Positions 28,901-36,690 are shown, counted from the stretch's first letter. The stretch: 44,923 nt of DNA from Deltaproteobacteria bacterium (GCA_016208235.1 JACQYN010000087.1:1-44923), one strand, 5' to 3'. The notes: a model not told the origin generated them from the letters alone. Program-made: numbers and translations.

Positions 28901-30415
28901 GGGAGTGAGGAACTGCAGGTTCGCCTTCTGACCGATGGACATGATGACCACGTCCGTGTCCCGGGTAGTGGTCTGATCTTCAAAATAGGTAGGGGCAAAG
29001 CGGCCCTGCTCGTCAAAGACCCGCTCCACCGCCTTCATTTCCAGGCCGGTGACTTTGCCGCTGGCGGCGATAACCTGCTTGACGCCCCAGCGGGTGACGA
29101 TCTCCACGCCTTCGTGCTCCGCCTCTTCCACTTCCCAAGGAGACGCGGGCATCTCTTCCCGGGACTCCAGACAAACCAGGGTCACCTGGGACGCGCCTTG
29201 GCGCCGGGCGGTGCGGGCCACGTCCATGGCCACGTTGCCGCCGCCGATGACCAGGGTCCGTTTGCCTTTAACGGGGTTGGCCCCGGTGGAGGACGCGTCT
29301 TTCAGATATTCCACGCCCCAGAGCACGCCCTGGGCGTCGGCCCCGGGGATCGGCAGCCTGATGGAGTCCTGGCAGCCCACGCCCATGAAAACCGCCCGGA
29401 AACCGTCCCGGGTGAGGAGGTCGTTGATGGTGAGGCCCGGGCCGATGGGGGTCTTAAACCGGAATTCCACCCCCAGGCGCTTTAAGTAATCCACCTCTTG
29501 CTGCAGCACCTCCCGGGGCAGGCGGTATTCGGGGATGCCGTAGCGCAGCCAGCCGCCGGCTTCCGCCGCGGCCTCGAAGATCACCGCTTTATAGCCCTTC
29601 AGGGCCAGGTGATAGGCGCAGCTCAGACCCGACGGGCCGGCGCCCACAATGGCCACCGCGCCTTCCTGCTTTTCCACCTCCGGCACCGGCAGGGCGCTCC
29701 AGTCAACCTGATCCGCCACGAAGCGTTTCAGGTTGCAGATGGCGATGGGTTCCTCTATTTCCTGGCGGCGGCAGTCGCTCTCGCAAGGATGCGGGCAGAT
29801 GCGGCCGATGGTGCCGGGCAGCGGCAGCCGGTCCATGATCAGGGCCAGAGCCTCCGGGTATTTCTTGGCCTTGATCAATTGCACGTAGCCCTGGGCGCTG
29901 AGGTTGGCCGGACAGGCCCGAACGCAAGGGGCCCGGTCGTATTTCTTAATGGCAAAAGTGGCGGGAATGGCCTGGGGATAGAGGCGATAGATGGCCTGGG
30001 CTTCGTTGAGGCCGATATTGAATTCGTTGGGCACCCCCACCGGACAGGCCTCGGCGCAGGCCCCGCAGCCGGTGCACTTGGCCGGGTCGATGAAGCGGGG
30101 TTCCTGCTCCACGGTCACTTTAAAATTGCCGGGCTCGCCGGAGATGGCCGTGACCTCGGACAGGGTGCTGATCTCAATGTTCAGGTGGCGGCCGCATTCC
30201 ACCAACTTGGGAGAGATGATGCACATGGAACAGTCATTGGTGGGAAAGGTCTTGTCCAACTGGGCCATGACGCCGCCGATGGCCGACTTTTTCTCCACCA
30301 GGTGGACGTAGAAACCCGCGTTTGCCAGGTCCAGGGCGGCCTGCACCCCGGCGATGCCGGCGCCCACCACCATTACTTTACCAACCGGGTCTTTCGCCTG
30401 CGCCTTTTTGGCCAT
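25952..30415 (-). CDS. hdrA: HdrA-like FAD/4Fe-4S protein with embedded GltD/NfnB-like NAD(P)-binding module and a second HdrA domain (1487 aa)
   Basis: Three FAD motifs (GAGIAGVQAALDLANAG, GAGPSGLSCAYHLALKG, GGGVAGMESARSIANMG) plus NAD(P) motif GGGNVAMDVARTARRQG; multiple Cx2Cx2Cx3CP clusters. Confidence 0.9.
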   Translation of the reverse strand: MAKKAQAKDPVGKVMVVGAGIAGVQAALDLANAGFYVHLVEKKSAIGGVMAQLDKTFPTNDCSMCIISPKLVECGRHLNIEISTLSEVTAISGEPGNFKVTVEQEPRFIDPAKCTGCGACAEACPVGVPNEFNIGLNEAQAIYRLYPQAIPATFAIKKYDRAPCVRACPANLSAQGYVQLIKAKKYPEALALIMDRLPLPGTIGRICPHPCESDCRRQEIEEPIAICNLKRFVADQVDWSALPVPEVEKQEGAVAIVGAGPSGLSCAYHLALKGYKAVIFEAAAEAGGWLRYGIPEYRLPREVLQQEVDYLKRLGVEFRFKTPIGPGLTINDLLTRDGFRAVFMGVGCQDSIRLPIPGADAQGVLWGVEYLKDASSTGANPVKGKRTLVIGGGNVAMDVARTARRQGASQVTLVCLESREEMPASPWEVEEAEHEGVEIVTRWGVKQVIAASGKVTGLEMKAVERVFDEQGRFAPTYFEDQTTTRDTDVVIMSIGQKANLQFLTPEDKIELTPRGLIKSDPETLATSREGVFAGGDVVTGPWIAIGAVAAGREAALSVDRYLNGQDLKADREAPLRPIPKEEGHWSEIQKDAEKKHRALMPHIPVEEWIKGFKEINLGYTEEEAVAEAARCINCGVCSECLQCVVACQAGAVMHDQGPLTKELNVGAVVMAPGFKVYDPTKYAAYHYAAYPGVVTSLEFERILSASGPFAGHLIRPSDHMEPKKIAWLQCVGSRDLNHCDNSYCSAVCCMYAIKQAVIAKEHSKEPLDTAIFFMDMRTHGKEFEKYYWRGEDEHGIRFLRSRIHTIDQVPGSDDVRIRYLTENGELKNEDFNMVVLSVGLESSPDALKLAKTLGVEFNPNTRFAETSPFTPLSTNKPGVYVCGVFQSPKDIPQSVMEASGAAADAGELLAAARGKDKKVQVLPPEKDVSGQEPRIGVFICNCGINIGGVINIPKLVEYAKTLPYVTFVDENLFTCSADTQDKILKAIEEQNLNRVMVASCSPRTHAPMFMETIRQVGLNPYLFEMANIRDQDSWVHMHEPEKALEKAKDLVRGVVARLVNLEPLHKMEFPVTKAALVIGGGVAGMESARSIANMGFKSYLVEKTDKLGGNAWNLVVSSRGYNYRGYLEELIEDVKNNPNIEIMFNTAVTETTGFVGNYRSTVATPQGDRELEHGVTVMATGGHALSPEEYLYGQDPNIFTGLEVDKLIAEKDPRVAQAKQAVFIQCVGSREPERPYCSRLCCTHSVESAIEMKKLNPDLDVFILYRDLRTYGERELLYKEAREMGVMFIRFDLNSKPKVEKAAEGGLQVTVTDPILGMPVVLKPDLLTLASAVLPNPIDDLGELFKLPRNAEGFFNEAHAKLRPVDFPTDGIFLAGLTHYPKPIDESIAQAKAAAGRAATFLALEKVSVGGVVAVVEPDKCAVCLTCVRTCPFNVPVIDYQVDAAYIDPAKCQGCGVCVSECPAKAITMKHYTDIQIIAQETALAAG

Positions 30416-30871
30416 AGAAATTACCTTCCTGAATTCATATGTAAATTATTTTGTATAGATATTGTGAATTTCCCCACTAAAAATCTTAGAAAAAATTACC
30501 CTATTAGTCAAGAAAGAATCATATCGGTTCCGTTAGCCTCAGAACAGGTTTTCTCTCCGGGAAACCTTGACCGGACCTGAGAAATGGTTATTTCTAGCAT
30601 GCAAGGAGAGCAGTCCTGGGCATGGGTCAAAAAGTAGCATGCCGGAAATTTCTGTTACTTTTTCTCCCACGGTCTCAACAACTTCTTAATCACGGAAATA
30701 ATAAATTATTGGTCCTTAAACTCCGCCTCCCCTGATGGGAGTGGCCGGGGAGAGGAGAATGCAAGGGCAGTGCGGAAACGCCCTTACAGCCCCCCCACTC
30801 TGCCCTCCCCATTAAGGGCATAGGCAAAAACTTAATGATTTAACAATCAATTTTATAGAATAGTTAGTTAT

Positions 30872-30964
30872 TGTCATTCTGAACGGAGCGAAGCGGAGTG
30901 AAGAATCTCGTCTTTTGCTGGTAAACTGGAGATTCTTCGGTCGCTTCGCTTCCTCAGAATGACA
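30872..30964. repeat. TGTCATTCTGA...TCAGAATGACA hairpin module
   Basis: TGTCATTCTGAACGGAGCGAAGCGGAGTGAAGAATCTC...GAGATTCTTCGGTCGCTTCGCTTCCTCAGAATGACA. Confidence 0.8.
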
Positions 30965-31039
30965 AAAAAGGCACCTTTTACAGATTCTTAAGGTATTAAT
31001 GTCTTCTAAAAATGAACATTTCGAATGGGGGTTAAAGAC

Positions 31040-31873
31040 ATGGCCATTCAGGACAATCCACCGGAAGTCAGAGGTTTGCTCGAGGTTCTGGGCCTGCTGG
31101 AAGAGCCCATGGGCGTCCATTACACGGAACTGGAACCCCAGGGCGCCATTTCCCCGCAGCCTTACCGTCTCCCCACCGTGGAAATGGAGGCCCGGGGGGA
31201 AGTGGACTGGGACGAAACCTTTGCCAATTTTTCCTGCGTCATCGGCAATATCTGGCGGGCCCGAAAAAAAGGCGTCCCGGCCTACTTCGACCAGACGCGC
31301 TTCGGTTGCCTGGGGGCCGCTTTTTTCTTGGGATATTTGAAACCTCAACTGGAGACCATCGTCCATTACGTCTCCACCGGTATTCCCAACATCCTGGAAG
31401 GGGAGTGCTACCTGGAGTCCCCGGAAGTCACCCGTCAATTCTATGAAACCATCGACCCCCGCCCTGCGCCGGCCCGGTTTTGCGTATTCAAACCCCTGAG
31501 CCAGTTCGCTCCTGACGAAGAGCCGGAGGTGGTGATCTTTTTCGCCCGCGCGGAAAGCATCAGCGGGCTCAACCAACTGGCCACCTTTGTCACCAACGAC
31601 TTTGAAGCGGTGCAATCGCCCTTCGGCGCAGGCTGCGCCAATATCCTCACCTGGCCCCTCAAGTATCTGCATTGGGGCCTCCTCAAGGCCGTGCTGGGCG
31701 GCTGGGACCCCTCGGACCGACGCTTTCTCAAACCCGACGAGATCACCTTTGCCGTGCCCTACGAGATGTTCCAGCGCATGGCCGCGCGCTGGCAGGAATC
31801 CTTCCTCACCAAACAGGCCTGGGCCACAGTGCGCAAAAAGATCGAATTAAGCCGCAAGAAATGGGGGGAGTAG
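31040..31873 (+). CDS. DUF169-family protein
   Basis: LEEPMGVHYTELEPQ...CVIGNIWRARKKGVPAYFDQTRFGCLGAAFFLGY...GAGCANILTWPLKY; ATG 31040. Confidence 0.78.
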   Translation: MAIQDNPPEVRGLLEVLGLLEEPMGVHYTELEPQGAISPQPYRLPTVEMEARGEVDWDETFANFSCVIGNIWRARKKGVPAYFDQTRFGCLGAAFFLGYLKPQLETIVHYVSTGIPNILEGECYLESPEVTRQFYETIDPRPAPARFCVFKPLSQFAPDEEPEVVIFFARAESISGLNQLATFVTNDFEAVQSPFGAGCANILTWPLKYLHWGLLKAVLGGWDPSDRRFLKPDEITFAVPYEMFQRMAARWQESFLTKQAWATVRKKIELSRKKWGE

Positions 31874-31920
31874 GGTGCGTTTTACGCACCAAAAGATGGC
31901 GCGTAAGACGCGCCCTACGG
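31872..31920. repeat. Imperfect inverted repeat TAGGGTGCGTTTTACGCACC/GGCGCGTAAGACGCGCCCTA overlapping DUF169 stop
   Basis: Arms complementary with T/C and A/G covariation. Confidence 0.7.
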
Positions 31921-32042
31921 AAGATGCTTGGGGGGAGGGGGCCAGGGGCCTGCGCCCCCTGCCCCCTCCCTCAAATTCCCTTCCCGGCATTGATAATAAA
32001 AAGTTGTGGTAAAGTATCTCACTTAGTGATATATTATAGTTA

Positions 32043-32423
32043 ATGAGGGTGTTCAAGAACAAATGGTTCGCCCGCTGGGCGCGAACGGAAGACGTTTTGG
32101 ATTCCGTCTTGCTGCAAGTGGCGGCAGAGGTTGTCGCGGGGCAGGTGGAGGCTGATCTCGGAGGTTGTTTATTCAAAAAGAGGATAGCGCGGGAAGGGAG
32201 CGGGAAGCGTGGCGGCTATCGTGTCCTTATAGGATACAAAAAGCCGGATGCGGAACGGATTATCTTTCTTTATGCGTTCCCCAAAAATGCCAAGGCCAAT
32301 ATTTCAGATAAGGAAAAGGAGGCCCTAAGCTTGGTTGCCGAGGCTTTTGTTTCGGCAACGGATGCACAAGTGGGCTTGCTTTTGAAGGAAGGTTCCATAA
32401 TGGAGGTACAGCACCATGAGTGA
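32043..32423 (+). CDS. RelE/HigB-like type II toxin
   Basis: MRVFKNKWFARWARTEDVLDSVLLQVAAEVVAGQVEADLGGCLFKKRIAREGSGKRGGYRVLIGYKKPDAERIIFLYAFPKNAKANISDKEKEAL. Confidence 0.85.
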   Translation: MRVFKNKWFARWARTEDVLDSVLLQVAAEVVAGQVEADLGGCLFKKRIAREGSGKRGGYRVLIGYKKPDAERIIFLYAFPKNAKANISDKEKEALSLVAEAFVSATDAQVGLLLKEGSIMEVQHHE

Positions 32424-32718
32424 GATTTTGGATATTGCCCATGATATGGCGCGCGACCTGTTGAAGGCCGGGGCCATGGACGAAATTACCATGCGCCAGA
32501 TTAAGGCGCTCTGCTTGCCGGCCAAACGGGCATTTCGGCCCGAGGATATCCGGCGCATCCGCCTGGCGAACCATGTCAGCCAGGCCGTGTTTGCGGCGAT
32601 TCTTGGTATCGGCAAGACCACGGTTCAACAGTGGGAACAAGGGCAGAAAAGACCAAGCGGCCCGGCGCAACGGCTTCTGGATCTTATTGATCGTAAGGGA
32701 TTGGCGGCACTCGGCTAA
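32416..32718 (+). CDS. HTH-domain antitoxin (HigA-like)
   Basis: FRPEDIRRIRLANHVSQAVFAAILGIGKTTVQQWEQGQKRPSGPAQRLLDLI; 8-bp overlap with toxin gene. Confidence 0.88.
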   Translation: MSEILDIAHDMARDLLKAGAMDEITMRQIKALCLPAKRAFRPEDIRRIRLANHVSQAVFAAILGIGKTTVQQWEQGQKRPSGPAQRLLDLIDRKGLAALG

Positions 32719-32801
32719 ACGGAGTTATTCCGGAGCCTCAGGCCGTGAAGTTCAAGCTGGCCGGTGTCTTCAAGGCTGCGGTCGAAGCCGTGGCCGCGCT
32801 A

Positions 32802-32862
32802 AGATTTGGTGGTTACAGGCTTCCAGCCTGTGCAATTGCACCGGCAACGGTGCCACCAAATC
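32802..32862. repeat. Hairpin repeat AGATTTGGTGG...CCACCAAATCT
   Basis: Perfect 11-bp outer arms around inner palindromes. Confidence 0.65.
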
Positions 32863-33068
32863 TAGTTTGGTTTTGCCGTTATTGAATCCCTCCGAGCAGC
32901 AGCCCCTCTCGAGATAAAGCAAGGTAGGATAACCGCTCCCAAATTCTCCCTAAAATTCTTGCAGGAAATAATTTTTGGGTATTAAATATAAAAATGGGGA
33001 TGGCACCCTTTGCTTCATCCCCTTTCCCACGTTTTCTGCCGATTAAGTTTTGCGAGGAGATATAAGCT

Positions 33069-34313
33069 ATGACCGATTGTCCTTCCGGCGCCGATCCCAA
33101 GACCTGCGGCGCAGACCCTAAAGCCTGCTCCGGCTGCGAGCCGGGGCATCATCACCCCGAAGAATCCGGGGATAAAGAGCTCACCCGCACCCTGAAGCAG
33201 ATTCGCCACAAGATCCTGGTCATGAGCGGCAAAGGCGGCGTGGGCAAAAGCAGCGTGGCCGTGAGCCTGGCCCTGTCCCTAGCCCGCCGGGGTTATAAAG
33301 TGGGCCTCATGGACGTGGACCTCCACGGCCCCAACGTGCTTAGGATGCTGGGCCTCAAAGACCCCCTGGACCTGATGCACGCCCAGTTCCGACTGCCCCC
33401 GGACCTCTTTGACACCCTCCGGGTCATCTCCATCGAGGTCCTGATGAAAAACCGGGAAATGGCGGTCATCTGGCGGGGACCCCTGAAACACCAGCTCATC
33501 CGCCAGTTCTTGACCGAAGTGGTTTGGGGCCCCCTGGATTACTTAGTGATCGACGCGCCTCCCGGAACCGGCGACGAGCCCATGAGTGTGGCCCAAACCA
33601 TCCCTGAGGCCCACGCGGTCATCGTCACCACCCCCCAGGAAATCTCCCTGGCGGACGTGCGCAAATCCATCAACTTCTGCCAGAAGATCAACCTGGACAT
33701 GCTGGGGTTGGTGGAAAACATGAGCGGCTACCGCTGCCCCCACTGCGGCGAAGCAGTGCCTTTGTTCAAAAGCGGCGGGGCCGAAAAAACTGCGCAGGCC
33801 GCCAAGGTCCCCTTCCTGGGCGCACTGCCCTTCGACCCCAAGGTGGTGGAGGCCGCGGACCAGGGGGAACTTATCCAACTGCCAGAGGCCGACAGCCCCT
33901 TCTTCCAGGCCCTGCGGCCCATCGTCGATTACCTGCTGGAGGTCCTCTCCCCCACCGCGTCCCGCCGGGAGCCCGGGGTGCTGAAGTTCGCCCTGCCCTT
34001 AGATGACGGCAAGTTGGCCGCCAAGTTCAGCCAGGCCCAACATTTTGCCTTCTTTACCGTCAAAGACCGGGCCATCGTGGATCGAGAAACCATCCCCACT
34101 CCGCCCCATGAGCCGGGGGGCATCCCCGAGATACTGGACGACCTGGGGGTCACCCACGTCGTCGCCGCGGGCCTGGGAGATAAAGCCCAGGGCCTGATCC
34201 AGCATAAAGGCATCCAAGTCATTCCCGGAAACCCCCAGGAAGCCCCGGAAACCTTGGTGCAGAACTACCTGAAAGACAACCCCGCCCCCGCCCGCCAGTG
34301 CGCCGCACCTTGA
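33069..34313 (+). CDS. Mrp/NBP35 family Fe-S carrier ATPase fused to C-terminal NifX/NifB-like (FeMo-co biosynthesis) domain
   Basis: ILVMSGKGGVGKSSVAVSLALSLA, VDLHGPNV, VIDAPPGTGDEP, CPHCGE; C-term LKFALPLDDGKLAAKFSQAQHFAFFTVKD...LVQNYLKDN. Confidence 0.9.
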   Translation: MTDCPSGADPKTCGADPKACSGCEPGHHHPEESGDKELTRTLKQIRHKILVMSGKGGVGKSSVAVSLALSLARRGYKVGLMDVDLHGPNVLRMLGLKDPLDLMHAQFRLPPDLFDTLRVISIEVLMKNREMAVIWRGPLKHQLIRQFLTEVVWGPLDYLVIDAPPGTGDEPMSVAQTIPEAHAVIVTTPQEISLADVRKSINFCQKINLDMLGLVENMSGYRCPHCGEAVPLFKSGGAEKTAQAAKVPFLGALPFDPKVVEAADQGELIQLPEADSPFFQALRPIVDYLLEVLSPTASRREPGVLKFALPLDDGKLAAKFSQAQHFAFFTVKDRAIVDRETIPTPPHEPGGIPEILDDLGVTHVVAAGLGDKAQGLIQHKGIQVIPGNPQEAPETLVQNYLKDNPAPARQCAAP

Positions 34314-34452
34314 GGTGAGGGTTGAGGTTAGTTGGGGAAGGGAGCCAGGGGTCAGTGGTCAGTTGCTAGTGATCAGTCGTTTCTCACTGGCTACTGACCA
34401 CTGGCCACTGACCACTATCCCCCCTGGCCCTCCCCACAGTACCGTCCCGTCT

Positions 34453-34914
34453 CTAGGTGAGAGAAATGACCTTGTCGGCCATTTGCATGGAGGTGACGAT
34501 ATCCAACATGCTGGTGAGTTCGCCTACCTGCTTCTTTTCAAAGAGATTGAAAGTCTTCAGGCAGGGGCCGCACACCAAGATGCCCAGCCCTTCCCCGGCC
34601 AGTTCCTGAAGTTGGGGCAAAGCCTCCGAACCCTCCACAGCCAGTTTGACCCCCCCATTTAACAGAACCAACCGCCACAGATCGTCCCCCATTTCTTTCA
34701 TGGTCCGGATAAAATTGATGACGATTTTCCCGCCGAGTTCATCGTCTCCCTTGCCCAGGCGATCGGTGGCCAGAAGCACCAGGGTTTTCTTCGCATCCCC
34801 GGACTGCCTTTCGGGAACCGAACTTTCCCCGGCGCAACAAGCCGGGTTCGCCGCGCTCTCCTTTGCCGCTTTATTTTTATTCCTACGACGAGGGTTGCGA
34901 GCAAAAGGATACAT
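34453..34914 (-). CDS. DsrE-family YedF-like (selenium metabolism-associated) protein, no TusA domain
   Basis: KTLVLLATDRLGKGDDELGGKIVINFIRTMKEMGDDLWRLVLLNGGVKLAVEGSEALPQLQELAGEGLGILVCGPCLKTFNLFEKKQVGELTSMLDIVTSMQMADKVISL. Start uncertain (34956 also possible). Confidence 0.75.
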   Translation of the reverse strand: MYPFARNPRRRNKNKAAKESAANPACCAGESSVPERQSGDAKKTLVLLATDRLGKGDDELGGKIVINFIRTMKEMGDDLWRLVLLNGGVKLAVEGSEALPQLQELAGEGLGILVCGPCLKTFNLFEKKQVGELTSMLDIVTSMQMADKVISLT

Positions 34915-34972
34915 GTTATTTAGTTCAGGGATTGGGAATAAGTGGTTTGAGGACAAACGGGATGTAACGTGG

Positions 34973-35290
34973 CATAGGCGTTAACTTAAACAATGCTTGT
35001 CATTCTGAACGGAGCGAAGCGGAGTGAAGAATCTCGTATTTGAAGCTAAAAAACTTGTGGATTTACTCAAAATACCGGCACTTGAAGATTTTCTCCTCAA
35101 TCCAGAGTAGAAGTACCTAAGTGAAGACTGGTTTAAAAGGAGGCTTTCCTGAAACAGAGTGTCATTCTGAGCGAAGCGAATAATCTCAAAATACGAGATT
35201 CTTCACTCCGCTTCGCTCCGTTCAGAATGACAAAATAACAAAAAATTCTAGAAAATTTATTTGTAAAAACTCATTAAGTTAACGCCTATG
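34973..35290. mobile_element. MITE-like element, 318 bp, perfect 17-bp TIRs CATAGGCGTTAACTTAA
   Basis: CATAGGCGTTAACTTAA at 34973-34989 and its exact reverse complement TTAAGTTAACGCCTATG at 35274-35290; contains TGTCATTCTGA modules at 34998 and 35160-35232. Confidence 0.85.
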
Positions 35291-35316
35291 ATGTGTAATG
35301 GTGAGGAGCAGCGATC

Positions 35317-35820
35317 TTAAGAACTGGAAGGTTTCAGAAATAGACGGTAGCCGCTGGGGGTTTCCGGCTGGCAGGTTACGACGTTCCTTTCATCCACCTC
35401 GAAGACACAGTGTTCTTCCAGCAGGGCCTTCAACTTTTTCCGGGCCCGATGGAGCCTGACACTGCGGAGCGACTCGGGCAAATGGTTGACCAGGCCGAAG
35501 ACGCATTTGCGCATCTGGCCTTGCTCCAGTTCTTTCTGAGACGTGGGCGCCTTGGCCGGCGCCGGCTCCCCGGAGATTTCTTCCAGGGCCAGGTTGGCGG
35601 TTTTTCCTTGCTGGCGGAAGTAATCCCGGCAGATATTGTAGGCAATCCTGAATATCCAGGCTTGCAGCCTGGCGGCATCCCTGACGTTTTCCAGGTTATT
35701 GTTGATTTTGATAAAAGTTTCCTGGACCAGGTCATCCGCCACCCATTCGTTTCTCACCGTATGCAGGATGAATTTCCTGACCTTCTGGTAATACTGATCG
35801 TAAATCTCCGTGAGGTGCAT
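35317..35820 (-). CDS. ECF-type RNA polymerase sigma factor with apparent sigma-4.2 deletion
   Basis: Sigma-2 region intact (VADDLVQETFIKINNNLENV..LQAWIFRIAYNICRDYFRQQ); LPESLRSV joins directly to RLHRARKKLKALLEEHC. Confidence 0.75.
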   Translation of the reverse strand: MHLTEIYDQYYQKVRKFILHTVRNEWVADDLVQETFIKINNNLENVRDAARLQAWIFRIAYNICRDYFRQQGKTANLALEEISGEPAPAKAPTSQKELEQGQMRKCVFGLVNHLPESLRSVRLHRARKKLKALLEEHCVFEVDERNVVTCQPETPSGYRLFLKPSSS

Positions 35821-35838
35821 CTATCAATCCTTGTCAGT

Positions 35839-36099
35839 TCAGGAACCGCATTTCGGACTGCATTTGTCGCTGGGCAAGGGGCAGGCGTCCCCTTCCTGAC
35901 CCGTAAAGTTTCTGATGCTGTTCTTCATCAGCATATTGATATTATTCTTAATCTTGTAAGCACATTCCACTGCTTCGTGAATATCCCCGGCAGCCACCCC
36001 CGCGGCCTGGGCCATCCCATAATAAAATTCGAAGCAGGGTATGCAATTAGCCGCAGTCGCCGCGCCCAGGCAAACCAACAACTTGGTTTTCTCGTCCAT
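35839..36099 (-). CDS. Carboxymuconolactone decarboxylase/AhpD-like protein
   Basis: AATAANCIPCFEFYYGMAQAAGVAAGDIHEAVECAYKIK with CxxC; AGGAGG RBS before ATG 36099. Confidence 0.75.
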   Translation of the reverse strand: MDEKTKLLVCLGAATAANCIPCFEFYYGMAQAAGVAAGDIHEAVECAYKIKNNINMLMKNSIRNFTGQEGDACPLPSDKCSPKCGS

Positions 36100-36168
36100 T
36101 CCGGTGCCTCCTGATGCGGATGAATAATTCATAAGACGGTAAAGAATCTGAAAAGGTTACAGCAGTTA

Positions 36169-36262
36169 ATACCAAGCTGCCGTCAAACATTACAATTTCC
36201 GGTTGTAGGGGCGCACCCATGTGTGCGCCCACCCAGGGGCGGACACGCTGGTCCGCCCCTAC
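36169..36262. mobile_element. Partial MITE-like element: left TIR ATACCAAGCTGCCGTCAAA plus GTAGGGGCGCACC...CCGCCCCTAC hairpin; right TIR not seen
   Basis: Shares TIR with 5719 and 24981 elements and hairpin family with 24981 element. Confidence 0.65.
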
Positions 36263-36690
36263 CCCTCCCAATAATAGGCCAGCAGCAGGGCGTCTTCCTG
36301 GGTGTCGTCGTAATAGCGGGGGCGGCGGCCCATTTTCTTGAAGCCCAGGGAATGGTAAAGGTTGAGGGCCGGGGTGTTGGAGGGGCGCACTTCCAGCCAG
36401 GCCACCTGCGCCCCCAGTTCCCGGGCCTGGGCCATGGATACGGTGAGGAGGCGGCGGGCGAGACCCCGGCGGCGGTGAAGGGGGTGGACGGCCAGGTTGA
36501 GGATGTGCATTTCGTCGGCCACCACCCAGTAAATGATATAGCCCCAAGCCTGCCAGGGTTGTGGAGGAGGGGGACCGGCCACCAGGGTATGGCTCAGGGA
36601 ATGTCCCAGTTCCGCCAAGAAAGAGAAGCGGGACCAGGGGGTGGGGAAGGATACTTTCTCGATGGCCCAGATGCCGTTGATGTCCGTCAA
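36259..36690 (-). CDS. rimI: Ribosomal-protein-alanine N-acetyltransferase
   Basis: VADEMHILNLAVHPLHRRRGLARRLLTVSMAQARELGAQVAWLEVRPSNTPALNLYHSLGFKKMGRRPRYYDDTQEDALLL. Confidence 0.9.
   Translation of the reverse strand: MTDINGIWAIEKVSFPTPWSRFSFLAELGHSLSHTLVAGPPPPQPWQAWGYIIYWVVADEMHILNLAVHPLHRRRGLARRLLTVSMAQARELGAQVAWLEVRPSNTPALNLYHSLGFKKMGRRPRYYDDTQEDALLLAYYWEG

Noticed and set aside
28358-30580. Plus-strand ORFs of 375 and 360 aa
   Set aside because: Antisense shadows of hdrA with low-complexity content.
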